Source of the DNA: an uncultured Erythrobacter sp.
GTDB lineage: Bacteria > Pseudomonadota > Alphaproteobacteria > Sphingomonadales > Sphingomonadaceae
Direction: 5' to 3'
Assembly (NCBI GenBank): GCA_947503155.1
Contig: CANNCL010000001.1
Coordinates: 1,116,001 to 1,180,000, forward strand
DNA length: 64,000 nucleotides
Shown: positions 34,197 to 42,638 of the stretch, in pieces
Numbering within the stretch: the first letter of the stretch is position 1
Layout of the letters: the number at the start of each line of letters is the position of its first letter
Notes under the pieces: generated by a model
Seen by the model: the letters and a program-made list of their open reading frames with translations, nothing else
The model's database searches: none
Told to the model about the DNA's origin: nothing
Translations under genes and position numbers: made by a program

Positions 34197-34928
34197 ATGT
34201 CATCGTCCGGTAGTGAAATAGGGGAAGGCGAAGGTCTCAATGGAGGTCCTGATGAGGGCCGTTCAAAGCGACGTTCAAGGCCGCGCCGAGAGCCGCGTCA
34301 GCCCAAGAAAGTGCGCCCTTTGGACGCGGCGATGTTGCGCGATTTGGCGCTTTCTTATGCTGCACGCTTTGCCACGACGGGGGCCAAGTTGGAGGGGTAT
34401 CTCGCACGTAAGATCCGAACGCGCGGCGTGGCAGAAGACGGCGATGGCCGGACGCTTGAGCTCGATGTGACCGGCCTTGTCACACAAATGATTGAATTGG
34501 GTTATGTTGATGATGACGCTTATGCGCGGGGCCGTAGCCGTGATCTGACCGCACGCGGATATGGCGCACGGCGTGTGGAGCAAGCCCTATGGGCGGCGGG
34601 CGTCGAAGAAGAAATTCGCGAAAACAATGCTCCGGGCGAGGCGGAAAGCCGCCGTGCGGCGTTGTTGCTGGCCAAGAAACGCCGGTTCGGGCCGTTTGCG
34701 CGCGAAAAACACGACGAAGAAATTGCCGAAGACGAAAATGGTAACCCGCTGGAGCGCAGGAAGTTGCGCGAGAAACATGTTGCCGCGATGCTGCGCGCAG
34801 GGCACCAGTATGACCATGTGCGGTTCATCATGGATGCAGCCGAACTGGCCGAGGTAGAGGAATGGTTATCCGAGGCCGAAGCTGACGAACGAACAGACGA
34901 ACAACGCGATGAGGGCGGATTATGGTAA
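34197..34928 (+). CDS. recX: Regulatory protein RecX
   Basis: This 243-aa RecA modulator has the RecX three-helix repeats: ALSYAARFATTGAKLEGYLARKI, LVTQMIELGYVDDDAYARGRSRDLTARGYGARRVEQALWAAGV, and a final LREKHVAAMLRAGHQYDHVRFIMD. The N-terminal ~55 residues are basic and low in complexity, making the protein longer than typical RecX. The ATG at 34197 has GGAGGAG seven bases upstream, which is better than the in-frame ATG at 34176. It overlaps the start of the DUF192 gene by seven bases. RecX normally limits RecA filament growth during repair. Confidence 0.9.
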   Translation: MSSSGSEIGEGEGLNGGPDEGRSKRRSRPRREPRQPKKVRPLDAAMLRDLALSYAARFATTGAKLEGYLARKIRTRGVAEDGDGRTLELDVTGLVTQMIELGYVDDDAYARGRSRDLTARGYGARRVEQALWAAGVEEEIRENNAPGEAESRRAALLLAKKRRFGPFAREKHDEEIAEDENGNPLERRKLREKHVAAMLRAGHQYDHVRFIMDAAELAEVEEWLSEAEADERTDEQRDEGGLW

Positions 34929-35428
34929 GGATATGTGCATTACTGGCTGGTCTGGCGCTGGCGGCATGCTCACCGGTAGGGGCGGCTCAAGAAGCCCCGC
35001 CTGCACCAGCATCAAGCGCGGCAGATACACCCGCGACCGATCCCGATTCCGGTCTCACCCTGATCGACGTGACGATTGTCAGCGGTGCTGAGCGGCATTC
35101 TTTTGTCACAGAATTGGCCGATACGGCCGAAGCGCAAGCGCGCGGCATGATGTTCCGCACAGAAATGGGCGACGATGAAGGGATGCTTTTCCCCTCATAC
35201 GCACCCCAAGCGCGCAGTTTTTGGATGAAGAACACGCCGTTGCCGCTCGATATCATCTTTATCGGCCCAGACGGACGGATTACCAATATCGAGGCGGGAA
35301 TACCTTACACGACTGAAAGCGTGTCTTCGATCGGTCCGGCGTTGGCGGTGTTCGAAATTCGCGGCGGCCTGTCAGAGGAATTGGGCGTCGGAGCGGGCGA
35401 TGTGGTCGAATTCCAGCTGCCGGAGTGA
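34922..35428 (+). CDS. DUF192 exported lipoprotein
   Basis: This 168-aa protein has a lipobox-type signal (ALLAGLALAACSPV, cysteine at residue 17). A Pro/Ala-rich linker is followed by the DUF192 domain (FVTELADTAEAQARGMMFRTEMGDDEGMLFPSY, then FWMKNTPLPLDIIFIGPDGRITNIE). The role of DUF192 is unknown; it is a small beta-barrel found in the bacterial envelope. It overlaps recX by seven bases, so the two are translated together. Confidence 0.9.
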   Translation: MVRICALLAGLALAACSPVGAAQEAPPAPASSAADTPATDPDSGLTLIDVTIVSGAERHSFVTELADTAEAQARGMMFRTEMGDDEGMLFPSYAPQARSFWMKNTPLPLDIIFIGPDGRITNIEAGIPYTTESVSSIGPALAVFEIRGGLSEELGVGAGDVVEFQLPE

Positions 35429-35497
35429 GCTTCAGCGATCTTCCATATTGGCCTCCTCTACCATTTCCGCTAACAGCGCGCGCATGGGAATGACATC

Positions 35498-35920
35498 ATG
35501 AGCGTATTGGGAAAAATCTTCACTTGGTGGGATGGTGCAACCATCGGCACTCATTGGTGGTCCAAGCGGGTTGGCGGCGAGCATGTCGGCACCGACGCGC
35601 AGGGTAACACCTATCACCGCGCCAAGGCGAAAACCGGCGAAAAGCCCAACGGCTCTTATGTTCAACGCGAACGGCGCTGGGTGATCTATAATGGCGGCAA
35701 TGATGCCAGCCGCGTGCCGAGCGAATGGCACGGCTGGTTGCACGGATCGTTCGACGATGTGCCGGAAAGCCACCTGCCGCCTGCAAAAATTTGGGAGGTC
35801 GATTACACCCCCAACGCGACCGGCACTGCTGAGGCCTATCGCCCGCAAGGCGCGCTGGAGCGCGGCGGGAAACGCGCGGCAGCGGATGGCGATTACGAAG
35901 CTTGGACGCCTGAGGGTTAA
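35498..35920 (+). CDS. NDUFA12-family complex I subunit
   Basis: The 140-aa protein is homologous to the mitochondrial NDUFA12 accessory subunit. Recognisable blocks are IFTWWDGATIGTHWWSKR, GEHVGTDAQGNTYH, RRWVIYNGGNDASRVPSEWHGWLHG and the closing YRPQGALERGG. In alphaproteobacteria it is a supernumerary subunit that attaches peripherally to NADH:ubiquinone oxidoreductase. It is separated by 10 bases from the DUF2155 gene, so the two are probably co-transcribed, as in many relatives. Confidence 0.93.
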   Translation: MSVLGKIFTWWDGATIGTHWWSKRVGGEHVGTDAQGNTYHRAKAKTGEKPNGSYVQRERRWVIYNGGNDASRVPSEWHGWLHGSFDDVPESHLPPAKIWEVDYTPNATGTAEAYRPQGALERGGKRAAADGDYEAWTPEG

Positions 35921-35930
35921 ATCCATTCCC

Positions 35931-36416
35931 ATGCGCGCAACTCTTTTCCTCGTGCCAGCGATAGCTGCGCTGGCGCTAGCCGGATGCGGCGAAGCCGAGC
36001 CCGAGACGGACACAGAGACGGTCGAAGTGCCGCTCGAAGGGGGCGAGGCGGCTTCTGAACTCACGCCGATCGAAATCGGCGATTCGACGCCGATGGCCGA
36101 ACGGGTGGCCACGATTGGCCTGCTGAATAAGCGCAATAATGTCAGCCAAGACTTTGAAATTCGCCCGGGCGAAACCATTGACGAAGGGCAAGTGATTGTC
36201 CGCCTCGAAGCTTGCGAACGCACCGCGCCTTATGAATTCCCACAGGAAACCGGCGCTTTCGTGCAAGTGGACGTTCTAGAACGCGGCACAGATGCGCATG
36301 TCCGTGTCTTTTCAGGCTGGCTATTTAAGGAAAATCCCAGCCTCAATGTGGTGGAACATCCCGTCTATGACGTTTGGGTCAAAGACTGCGCAATGAGCTT
36401 TCCCGGCGACGAGTGA
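35931..36416 (+). CDS. DUF2155 exported protein
   Basis: This 161-aa protein has a lipoprotein-type signal (FLVPAIAALALAGCGEAE, cysteine at residue ~19), an acidic linker, and a DUF2155 domain (TIGLLNKRNNVSQDFEIRPGETI, VIVRLEACERTAPYE, VFSGWLFKENPSLNVVEHPVYDVWVKDC). Its function is unknown, but the gene habitually sits between the NDUFA12-type and aat genes in this bacterial group, as here. Its last 52 bases overlap the end of aat on the opposite strand. The ATG at 35931 is chosen because the longer frame lacks a signal sequence. Confidence 0.88.
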   Translation: MRATLFLVPAIAALALAGCGEAEPETDTETVEVPLEGGEAASELTPIEIGDSTPMAERVATIGLLNKRNNVSQDFEIRPGETIDEGQVIVRLEACERTAPYEFPQETGAFVQVDVLERGTDAHVRVFSGWLFKENPSLNVVEHPVYDVWVKDCAMSFPGDE

Positions 36417-37093
36417 TTGGGCGAATGATCGGCTGAGAGCGACGCGCAGCTGGCAAACCGTTCATAGGTTCCGCTGAGGCTCGATTCGGGCTGACCCTGC
36501 GCCGCATCGACCAATTTGAGATAATCTTTCTGCGGCAGCTCCACCGCGCCCATAGAGGCAAGGTGGTCGGTCATGAATTGGCAATCGAGCAACTTAAACC
36601 CGGCCTCTCTTAAAATCGCGACCAACCAACAAAGCGCAACCTTGCTGGCATTGTCAGAGAGGCTGAACATGCTTTCGCCGCAAAACACTTGGTCGAAGGA
36701 AACGCCGTAAAGCCCGCCAACAAGCAGCTCATCCCCATCCACTTCGACCCAGCATTCAACCGAATGGGCATGGCCGGCGCGGTGAAGACCGGAATAGCTG
36801 GCGATGATTCGCTCGCTGATCCAGCTTTCAGGGTGGCCGGGGCGCGGAGCGGCGCATGCGCGGATCACATCTTCGAACGCGCGATTGAGTGTGACGGTGA
36901 AACGCGGCGCGCGCAGAGCTTTGCGCAGGCTTTTTGAAACATGCAGACCGTCCAGAGGGATGATCGCGCGGTCGCGCGGCTCGACCCAGAAAATGTCCTG
37001 ATCCTCGCGCTTATCCGCCATTGGGAAAATCCCGCTGCGATAGGCGAGCAGCAGGGTTTCAACCGGTATGGGGGTGCGCAAAGGCGAATGCAT
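36365..37093 (-). CDS. aat: Leucyl/phenylalanyl-tRNA-protein transferase
   Basis: This 242-aa cytosolic N-degron enzyme transfers Leu or Phe from tRNA to N-terminal Lys or Arg residues, marking proteins for ClpAP. Family motifs are LLLAYRSGIFPMADKREDQDIFWVEPRDRAIIPLDGLHVSKSLRK, SWISERIIASYSGLHRAGHAHSVECW, LVGGLYGVSFDQVFCGESMFS and LLDCQFMTDHLASMGAVELP. The ATG at 37093 begins the conserved region; an upstream extension to 37171 is not family-like. Its C-terminal tail (residues after ~220) overlaps the DUF2155 gene in antisense for 52 bases. Confidence 0.95.
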   Translation of the reverse strand: MHSPLRTPIPVETLLLAYRSGIFPMADKREDQDIFWVEPRDRAIIPLDGLHVSKSLRKALRAPRFTVTLNRAFEDVIRACAAPRPGHPESWISERIIASYSGLHRAGHAHSVECWVEVDGDELLVGGLYGVSFDQVFCGESMFSLSDNASKVALCWLVAILREAGFKLLDCQFMTDHLASMGAVELPQKDYLKLVDAAQGQPESSLSGTYERFASCASLSADHSPNHSSPGKLIAQSLTQTS

Positions 37094-37229
37094 AATGACG
37101 CGCTGTCTATCAGTGCGAACGAGCGACGCTAGTACGTATGCGACCAGAGGTGGCCGAAAGCGGGCAATCATCGATTGCCTATCCCTCTTGCCTATATGGG
37201 CGACCTTCGATATTGGGCGCGGCTTGCGT

Positions 37230-37305
37230 AGGGGCGTAGCTCAGTTGGTAGAGCGTCGGTCTCCAAAACCGAAGGTCCAGAGTTCGAGTCTCTGTGCCCC
37301 TGCCA
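37230..37305 (+). tRNA. tRNA-Trp (CCA)
   Basis: This is a 76-nt tRNA with an encoded CCA. Acceptor AGGGGCG pairs with TGCCCCT. The D-arm is AGCTCAGTTGGTAGAGC, the anticodon loop CTCCAAA gives CCA, and the T-loop is GTTCGAGTC. tRNA-Trp upstream of secE-nusG is a common bacterial order; here a symporter gene lies between them. Confidence 0.97.
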
Positions 37306-37314
37306 TTTCATTTA

Positions 37315-37350
37315 ATTGTGCCCGCACCCCAGATGGGACGCGGACACAAT
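37315..37350. terminator. Imperfect hairpin between tRNA-Trp and symporter
   Basis: An 11-bp inverted repeat with one mismatch (ATTGTGCCCGC and GCGGACACAAT) lies between the tRNA end and the stop of the convergent symporter gene. In the minus direction it is followed by TAAATGAAAT. It could terminate either unit. Confidence 0.4.
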
Positions 37351-37357
37351 CAATCCC

Positions 37358-38875
37358 TCAATATTCCTCTGGTTCTTCTGGCGTGTCGGCTGTGTGCGTT
37401 TCACCCGCATCACGAATGCCTTGCGCCAATTTGAACACCACACCGGATAGCAATAGCAGCGCCAACAGGTTTGGCAGCGCCATCGCGGCGTTCGAGATAT
37501 CGCCCAAGCGCCAGACCAGTTCAGATGGCTGTGCCGCAGCAAACCAGATCACCAAGCACCAAACGACGCGCCAGATGATGTGGAGCAGTTTTTCACCGCC
37601 CCGTGTCGAGCCAGGAACGCGGTCATAAATGAATGTGATAGCCCGCTCGCCGTAATAGCTCCACGTCAGCAAAGTGGTGAAAACAAACAGAATGAGCGCA
37701 ATACTCGCGACCAACGTTCCAATAGGAATGCCAACCAGTTGAACCGGGAAAGCAGCGGCAAATGCGCCGCTGGTCATTTCAAACCCGACCTTATCCGATT
37801 GCCAAGCATGCAACACCGCTTGACCTTCATTGGTAAAGTCACCGCGCACAGTAAGGATCACTAGCGCTGTCATTGTGCAGATGACGATTGTGTCGATGAA
37901 CGTGCCCAGCATCGCCATGCGGCCCTGCTGTTCCGGATCATTGGTCTGCGCAACCGCGTGAGCGATGGCTGTCGAACCCTGGCCCGCCTCATTGGAGAAC
38001 AACCCGCGCGCAACCCCCGCCCGGATCGCTAGCATTAGAATGCCTCCGGCGAAGCCACCGGCCGCCGCATCGAAGCCAAACGCGCTTTTGAAAATCAGTG
38101 CAAAGGTTTCTGGCAGATCGCCAAAGTTCAAGGTCAGCGCGATCACCGCCATGATGACATAGGCGCCCGCCATGAACGGAATGACTTTTTCCGCCACGCT
38201 ACCGATGCTTTTGATCCCGCCAATAATGACGACGAAAACCAGAATCGCAACAATCGCGCCGCCGATGGCTTCTTCGATACCGAACAGTTCATTTATCCCG
38301 TCGGCCACCGCGTTGGCTTGGATCGAATTGCCTGTCACCAGCGCAGAGAACAAAGTCCCGATGCAAAAGACAATTGCGAGCCATGTCCATTTCGGCCCTA
38401 GGCCCATCATGATGTAAGTCATCGGGCCGCCGCGATAGACGCCGTCTGATGTTTTTTCTCGGTATCGGATGGCCAGTGACCCTTCGGCAAAGGCCAGCGC
38501 CATGCCGACCAGCGCAGTAATCCACATCCAGAAGATTGCACCGGGTCCGCCCAGTGCAATCGCGGTGGCTACGCCTGCGAGGTTACCTGTACCGACCTGT
38601 CCAGATAGAGCCGTGGAAAGCGCGGCAAATGGCGAGATCTCGCCGTCGCCCGAACTTTTGCGGGCGGCGAACAGGCCGGCAAAGGCGCTGCCCAGTTTGC
38701 GTATTGGGTAAAATTTCAGACCGATCATAATCCAAAGGCCGATCCCCAAAAGGATGATCGTCATTGGCGGGAAAGGAATGACTTCCGCCCCATTCCAGGT
38801 CCCGCCCCAGATGAAATCCGAAACATTCGTAATCGGCGCAATCCATGCTTCGGCGCCCGACGGTGCTACAGCCAT
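37358..38875 (-). CDS. Sodium:alanine symporter (AGCS family)
   Basis: This is a 505-aa inner-membrane amino-acid carrier with about 11 membrane segments. Family motifs are PFAALSTALSGQVGTGNLAGVATAIALGGPGAIFWMW, MALAFAEGSLAIRYR, GPMTYIMMGLG, AGVARGLFSNEAGQGSTAIAHA and TTLLTWSYYGERA. AGCS proteins import alanine or glycine with sodium. The length is normal. The 295-base gap to secE holds promoters reading in both directions. The extreme C-terminus (ADTPEEPEEY) is acidic. Confidence 0.93.
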   Translation of the reverse strand: MAVAPSGAEAWIAPITNVSDFIWGGTWNGAEVIPFPPMTIILLGIGLWIMIGLKFYPIRKLGSAFAGLFAARKSSGDGEISPFAALSTALSGQVGTGNLAGVATAIALGGPGAIFWMWITALVGMALAFAEGSLAIRYREKTSDGVYRGGPMTYIMMGLGPKWTWLAIVFCIGTLFSALVTGNSIQANAVADGINELFGIEEAIGGAIVAILVFVVIIGGIKSIGSVAEKVIPFMAGAYVIMAVIALTLNFGDLPETFALIFKSAFGFDAAAGGFAGGILMLAIRAGVARGLFSNEAGQGSTAIAHAVAQTNDPEQQGRMAMLGTFIDTIVICTMTALVILTVRGDFTNEGQAVLHAWQSDKVGFEMTSGAFAAAFPVQLVGIPIGTLVASIALILFVFTTLLTWSYYGERAITFIYDRVPGSTRGGEKLLHIIWRVVWCLVIWFAAAQPSELVWRLGDISNAAMALPNLLALLLLSGVVFKLAQGIRDAGETHTADTPEEPEEY

Positions 38876-39024
38876 TTGTGGCTATCCCCTTATGATTTTC
38901 CCGAAGACACGCCGATACTTCGGCGTTGTCAGTAAGTAGGCACGCTAGAGCGGGGCGAGCGCAATGGGAAGGGGTGAGTGTTTCTCACGCACCCATTTGG
39001 ACGCGTTTGCCAACATTCTTCCGC

Positions 39025-39052
39025 TTGCCAACAGGACAGAATCTCCTTATCG
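39025..39052 (+). promoter_or_regulatory. Probable secE-nusG promoter
   Basis: TTGCCA (39025-39030) and TTATCG (39047-39052) are spaced by 16 bases, about 118 bases upstream of secE. The same TTGCCA-N16 architecture occurs upstream of rplK at 42488-42515. This is a pattern match only. Confidence 0.35.
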
Positions 39053-39169
39053 CGCCCCTGTTCCTTACATCATTAAAACTCTCTGCCCATCTGCGACCTT
39101 GTCCCGGACGGCCCCGAGACCTACCTGATAGCCGGATCAAACATTCATACGCGAAGGCGAGAGGCTCCC

Positions 39170-39394
39170 ATGGCCCCCAATTCAAAAGCTGACGATAAAA
39201 AGCGCAAGACATCGATTCCTGAATTTGTGAATCAGGTGCGTACGGAAACCAGTAAGGTCGTTTGGCCGACCCGCGAAGAGACCATTCGTACTGCGATTTT
39301 CGTGTTCATCTTTATGGTGATCCTGTCGCTGTTCTTCTTTGGCATCGACAGCGTCTTTAACGCCCTCGTCAATTTCCTTCTGACGCTCGCATAA
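39170..39394 (+). CDS. secE: Preprotein translocase subunit SecE
   Basis: This is a 74-aa single-span SecE. The amphipathic helix (SIPEFVNQVRTETSKVVWPTREETIRTA) with the hallmark VVWPTREET precedes one membrane segment (IFVFIFMVILSLFFFGIDSVF). SecE stabilises SecY in the inner membrane. The gene is followed 37 bases later by nusG. Confidence 0.97.
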   Translation: MAPNSKADDKKRKTSIPEFVNQVRTETSKVVWPTREETIRTAIFVFIFMVILSLFFFGIDSVFNALVNFLLTLA

Positions 39395-39431
39395 GCGCGC
39401 CAGACACCCACTCACGTTTTAAGGACTTCGC

Positions 39432-39968
39432 ATGTCTCGCTGGTACATCATCCACGCTTATTCCGGCTTTGAAAACAAAGTGAAGGAAGCGATCATTTCC
39501 GAAGCTGAACGGCTTGGATTGACCGAAGGCGTTGAGGAAATCGAAGTCCCGACTGAAACCATCACCGAAGTGAAACGCGGTAAGAAGGTTCAGGTCGAAC
39601 GCAAATTTATGCCGGGTTATGTGCTCGCCAAATTGCGCATGAATGACGACATTTATCACCTCGTCAAAAACACGCCGAAAGTGACTGGCTTCCTAGGCAA
39701 TAACAACAAGCCGCAAGCGATCAGCGAGAAAGAAGCTGCGCGCTACTTTGGCGGCGTTGAAGAAGCGAAGGCTGCGCCTAAGCAGCAAATCAGCGTCGAT
39801 TACGAAATTGGCGATTCGGTCAAAGTGCTCGACGGTCCATTCGCAAGCTTCAACGGCGTGGTCGAGGAACTCGATTTCGACAAAGCCAAGGTCAAGGTCA
39901 GCGTGTCGATCTTTGGCCGTCCAACATTGGTCGAACTCGATTTCGAGCAGGTCGAACTCAGCAAGTAA
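39432..39968 (+). CDS. nusG: Transcription elongation/antitermination factor NusG
   Basis: This is a 178-aa NusG. The NGN domain runs from RWYIIHAYSGFENKVKEAI through FMPGYVLAKLRMNDDIYHLVKNTPKVTGFLG, and the C-terminal KOW domain contains GDSVKVLDGPFASFNGVVEELDFDKAKVKVSVSIFGRPTLVELDF. It couples RNA polymerase to Rho or the ribosome. Length and domains are complete. Confidence 0.97.
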   Translation: MSRWYIIHAYSGFENKVKEAIISEAERLGLTEGVEEIEVPTETITEVKRGKKVQVERKFMPGYVLAKLRMNDDIYHLVKNTPKVTGFLGNNNKPQAISEKEAARYFGGVEEAKAAPKQQISVDYEIGDSVKVLDGPFASFNGVVEELDFDKAKVKVSVSIFGRPTLVELDFEQVELSK

Positions 39969-40001
39969 GCACTTGCGTCAGGCGTATGGGGCCACGGTTC
40001 G

Positions 40002-40196
40002 ATGAAAACCCGTCCCGGCATCTGTTCTAGGAAAAAGCGTTTCCCAACCCGCGAAGACGCGGAGCGTGCTGCGCAGGCTGCGCCGTTTAAGCTGCGCGCC
40101 TATTCGTGCGAGCTGTGCCGCCAATTTCATCTGACCAGCCGGACTAAAGGGATGAAGATCCCGCGGCATGAATTGGAAGCGAAAAGAGGCGAGTGA
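40002..40196 (+). CDS. Small conserved-looking CxxC protein
   Basis: This is a 64-aa basic protein with C8, C36 and C39 (SCELCRQFHLTSR) and a helical segment (TREDAERAAQAA). The CxxC-x2-FHLT pattern resembles small zinc-finger-like proteins in which C-x2-C-x2-[WF]-H-L-T forms half a ribbon, with the partner cysteine in the N-terminal part. It follows nusG by 33 bases on the same strand and is likely co-transcribed. Function unknown. Confidence 0.6.
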   Translation: MKTRPGICSRKKRFPTREDAERAAQAAPFKLRAYSCELCRQFHLTSRTKGMKIPRHELEAKRGE

Positions 40197-40227
40197 TGCT
40201 GATTACCTTCGCCCCGTTCGGCCCTCT

Positions 40228-41058
40228 TTAAACCGGCCAGAACGGCTGACCCGCCAGCGCTTGAACATAGAGCGCACCCGCGATCCCGACCTGGACCAGC
40301 GTAACACCGGTCACGACAGCAACAGCATTCCAGCCATTCCGGTCGGCTAGCCATCCGGCGAATGGGACGGTTTGCATCAAATGCAGGCTGACAAAATGCG
40401 CCGGCCGCAGGTCGCCATATTCGCGGCTCCAGCCAAAGAACGGCACGGTCGCGCCGCCGCCAGTTAATGGCGCACCAACATACCGGCCCATGCCCGACAT
40501 GGTGAAACCGAAATACAAAGTAGAGGCGAAGGCAATCGACAGCCCCACAATCGCGCCGAGCCAAAGCCCTTTGCGGCTGCGATCACCTTTGCGCCAGATT
40601 TGGACCGCTAGTGCCATTGCAATTGTCATCAGAAAAAATGCGCCAAGGCCCATCAAGGCGTACATCAACCCTTCAAATTCGCTGTCAAAATTGAAATGAG
40701 ATCGCTTTGCCTGCGCCGCCTGTATGGCGACCCAAGCATATTCGAACACCAGCGCGCCGGCCGCCAGATACGAGAATATGAGCAGCAATGGCCCCTTTCG
40801 GGTTTCCCTTGGGACCAATTGCAGCAAAACGCCGATGGTGAAGAAGTGCAGGCCAAGCGACACGTTGAATTTCTGAGGCTTGGTCCAAACCGCAGCACTG
40901 TCGAGCATCCGCGTGTCCAACAGCCATGCGGGCGTGAACACGACAAAACTGGCAATCATGAACACTGCCAGCGTCAGATTGAGCCGGGTAACGTGGTCAT
41001 TATCGAGCGCCGGTGCGAGCGCAATCCAGCTTTGTTTTGGGTTGGGTGCGGCGATCAT
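40228..41058 (-). CDS. Unknown multi-span membrane protein
   Basis: This is a 276-aa inner-membrane protein with about seven hydrophobic segments, beginning with LNLTLAVFMIASFVVFTPAWLL. Charged loops carry WTKPQKFNVSLGLHFF and HFVSLHLMQTVPFAGWLADR. It was not recognised. The start overlaps the stop of the ABA4-like gene by four bases, so the two are translationally coupled. Conserved histidines in segments 2 and 6 (LHFFTIG and HFVSLHLMQ) could bind metal or haem, but this is speculation. Confidence 0.7.
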   Translation of the reverse strand: MIAAPNPKQSWIALAPALDNDHVTRLNLTLAVFMIASFVVFTPAWLLDTRMLDSAAVWTKPQKFNVSLGLHFFTIGVLLQLVPRETRKGPLLLIFSYLAAGALVFEYAWVAIQAAQAKRSHFNFDSEFEGLMYALMGLGAFFLMTIAMALAVQIWRKGDRSRKGLWLGAIVGLSIAFASTLYFGFTMSGMGRYVGAPLTGGGATVPFFGWSREYGDLRPAHFVSLHLMQTVPFAGWLADRNGWNAVAVVTGVTLVQVGIAGALYVQALAGQPFWPV

Positions 41059-41525
41059 GCCGGCACCTTCGAGGGTTCTTCTAGAGTAACGTCAGCCGCG
41101 CCGTCTTTGCGGAAGTAACCGGCACGCATTGCTAAAAATGTCGCCAAACCCACCGGACCGAACATGAAGGTCGCGATCAAGATTGGGGCCTGAATGACGC
41201 GGTTTACGCCGATTTTGTCTGCTTCCACCGCGATCCAACCGCCAATAAACAGATCAAATGCGAGGTAATGGACCCACCCCGCAAGCAGCATTTCGCGCGT
41301 ACCAAGCAAAGCGGCCACTTGGTCTAAAGAGCCATAACCGCCGCCCTCCACTCCGAAAAAATGCGTCATCGCAAAACCGGCATAGAGCAACGACAATCCG
41401 AACGGGATCACATAGCGCGGGATTGCCGTTAGGAGGGCCCACCGACGCGGCAGGAAAACTAGGATGAGCCAGCCGAGCATAGCTGCCTGCCCGGCATAGC
41501 CGAACCATTGATCGAGTGTTGGCAC
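41055..41525 (-). CDS. ABA4-like membrane protein (DUF4281)
   Basis: This is a 156-aa four-span membrane protein. The family pattern is recognisable in LLGTREMLLAGWVHYLAFDLFIGGWIAVEADKIGV and FMFGPVGLATFLAMRAGYF. Plant ABA4 acts in neoxanthin formation, and the bacterial proteins have no firm role. In carotenoid-making sphingomonads a pigment link is conceivable but not shown by neighbours. It is the first gene of a two-gene operon, with an operator-like palindrome about 50 bases upstream. Confidence 0.85.
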   Translation of the reverse strand: MPTLDQWFGYAGQAAMLGWLILVFLPRRWALLTAIPRYVIPFGLSLLYAGFAMTHFFGVEGGGYGSLDQVAALLGTREMLLAGWVHYLAFDLFIGGWIAVEADKIGVNRVIQAPILIATFMFGPVGLATFLAMRAGYFRKDGAADVTLEEPSKVPA

Positions 41526-41576
41526 TCACGCTTCCTTTATAAGCCGCTTGTTTTAAAAATTATTTGGAGGTGTATT

Positions 41577-41598
41577 GATATGGTAATACACCAATATC
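41577..41598. promoter_or_regulatory. GntR/FadR-like operator candidate
   Basis: On the minus strand the site reads TGGT-N5-ACCA inside a longer imperfect dyad starting GATATT and ending ATATC. An overlapping perfect 8-bp stem (GGTGTATT and AATACACC, 41569-41592) shares the site. It lies about 52 bases upstream of the ABA4-like operon start. TGGT-N-ACCA dyads are favoured by GntR-family regulators; the regulator is not in the window. Confidence 0.4.
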
Positions 41599-41663
41599 GT
41601 CAAGCGCCAGACCCCAGACGTCAGGCGCAATGGAGTGTAGTTTTCGCTTAGCTTTACCGACGA

Positions 41664-42332
41664 TCAGGACAGCTTTTTTGAAGCCGCCTTCATCGCTTCC
41701 AATTCCGCGTCGATCGCGCTCGCTTGGGATAATGCGGCGATTTCAGCGTCGGCATTGGCAATTGCCGCTTCACTGCCCTCGGCAGGAACGCTTTCATTAA
41801 AATCGAGCCGGCGTTCCAGCTCGTCAATCCGATCCAAACGGCGGGCTGTCCTGCTGTCACGAGTGCCAATTCCCGCGTGTCCCCCCGGGCTCACAGCCTG
41901 CGAGCCAAGGGCAAGACGCGCCGCCCGTGCGACTATGTCCGTGCGTTTCGCGTCCAAGTCCGCAATCGCAGCGTCTAGTTCTGCAACATCTTTCGTCAGT
42001 TGGGCCGCTTCTTCTTGAACTGCCGCCGCATCTGCCATGCCGTTATCGCGTGCCAATAGAGCCGCACGGGCCAAATCCTCACGGCCATGATCAACTGCGA
42101 TTTTCGCCTTGGCGGTCCAAGTTTCGGCCTCAGTCCTAAGCTTTTCAGCGTGGCTCTGCGTGCGTTCCTGCTGGCGTTTTGTCATCGTCAATTCGTTATG
42201 CAGGCTGATCAGAGTTTCTTCCACCTCAGACCGGAGCAATCCCAGCGACTTGGCTGGGTGGGTCGCATTGTTGATCATTGCATCAATGTTGCTGGAAACC
42301 AGCTCTCGTACTCGAACGGCGACGTGGATCAT
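41664..42332 (-). CDS. PspA/IM30-family protein
   Basis: This is a 222-aa predominantly coiled-coil protein. The amphipathic N-terminus (VRVRELVSSNIDAMINNATHPAKSLG) and following helices (EVEETLISLHNELTMTKRQQERTQSHAEKLRTEAETW) match PspA/Vipp1/IM30 proteins, which form ESCRT-III-like membrane-remodelling assemblies under envelope stress. An insertion rich in Gly/Pro (SQAVSPGGHAGIGTRDS) precedes the last helices. No pspB, pspC or pspF is adjacent. Two starts compete: 42332 (GAGG, 6-base spacing) and 42344 (AAGGAGG, 12-base spacing). The protein may be soluble or peripherally membrane-bound. Confidence 0.82.
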   Translation of the reverse strand: MIHVAVRVRELVSSNIDAMINNATHPAKSLGLLRSEVEETLISLHNELTMTKRQQERTQSHAEKLRTEAETWTAKAKIAVDHGREDLARAALLARDNGMADAAAVQEEAAQLTKDVAELDAAIADLDAKRTDIVARAARLALGSQAVSPGGHAGIGTRDSRTARRLDRIDELERRLDFNESVPAEGSEAAIANADAEIAALSQASAIDAELEAMKAASKKLS

Positions 42333-42487
42333 CCGGGGCCTCATATTCAGTTGCCGCCTCCTTAACCCGGCGACAAGGTCCGGAAAAGGCTAATATCGCA
42401 AGTAGGATAGCTTGGCGGAACGCCGGGATGCGGACGGCATCGCAAGAACGCATAGGGGTTCCTAATTCGGTACCCATCACTCTTACC

Positions 42488-42515
42488 TTGCCATTCGCGG
42501 CAAATTCGCTATTTC
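42488..42515 (+). promoter_or_regulatory. Probable rplK-rplA promoter
   Basis: TTGCCA (42488-42493) and TATTTC (42510-42515) are spaced by 16 bases, about 120 bases upstream of rplK. The long leader in between could hold the L1 autoregulatory site, but I could not identify its structure. Confidence 0.35.
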
Positions 42516-42638
42516 GCCCGCTCTTGCCCATTAGGGCACGAATCCGCGCGGGAGGTTTGTCACACGGCAGGCCGCTGGACCGCTTAACATGACCCCGCAT
42601 TCGAAAGAGTCGGGGAACAGTGCGAAAGGAGGCCCATA

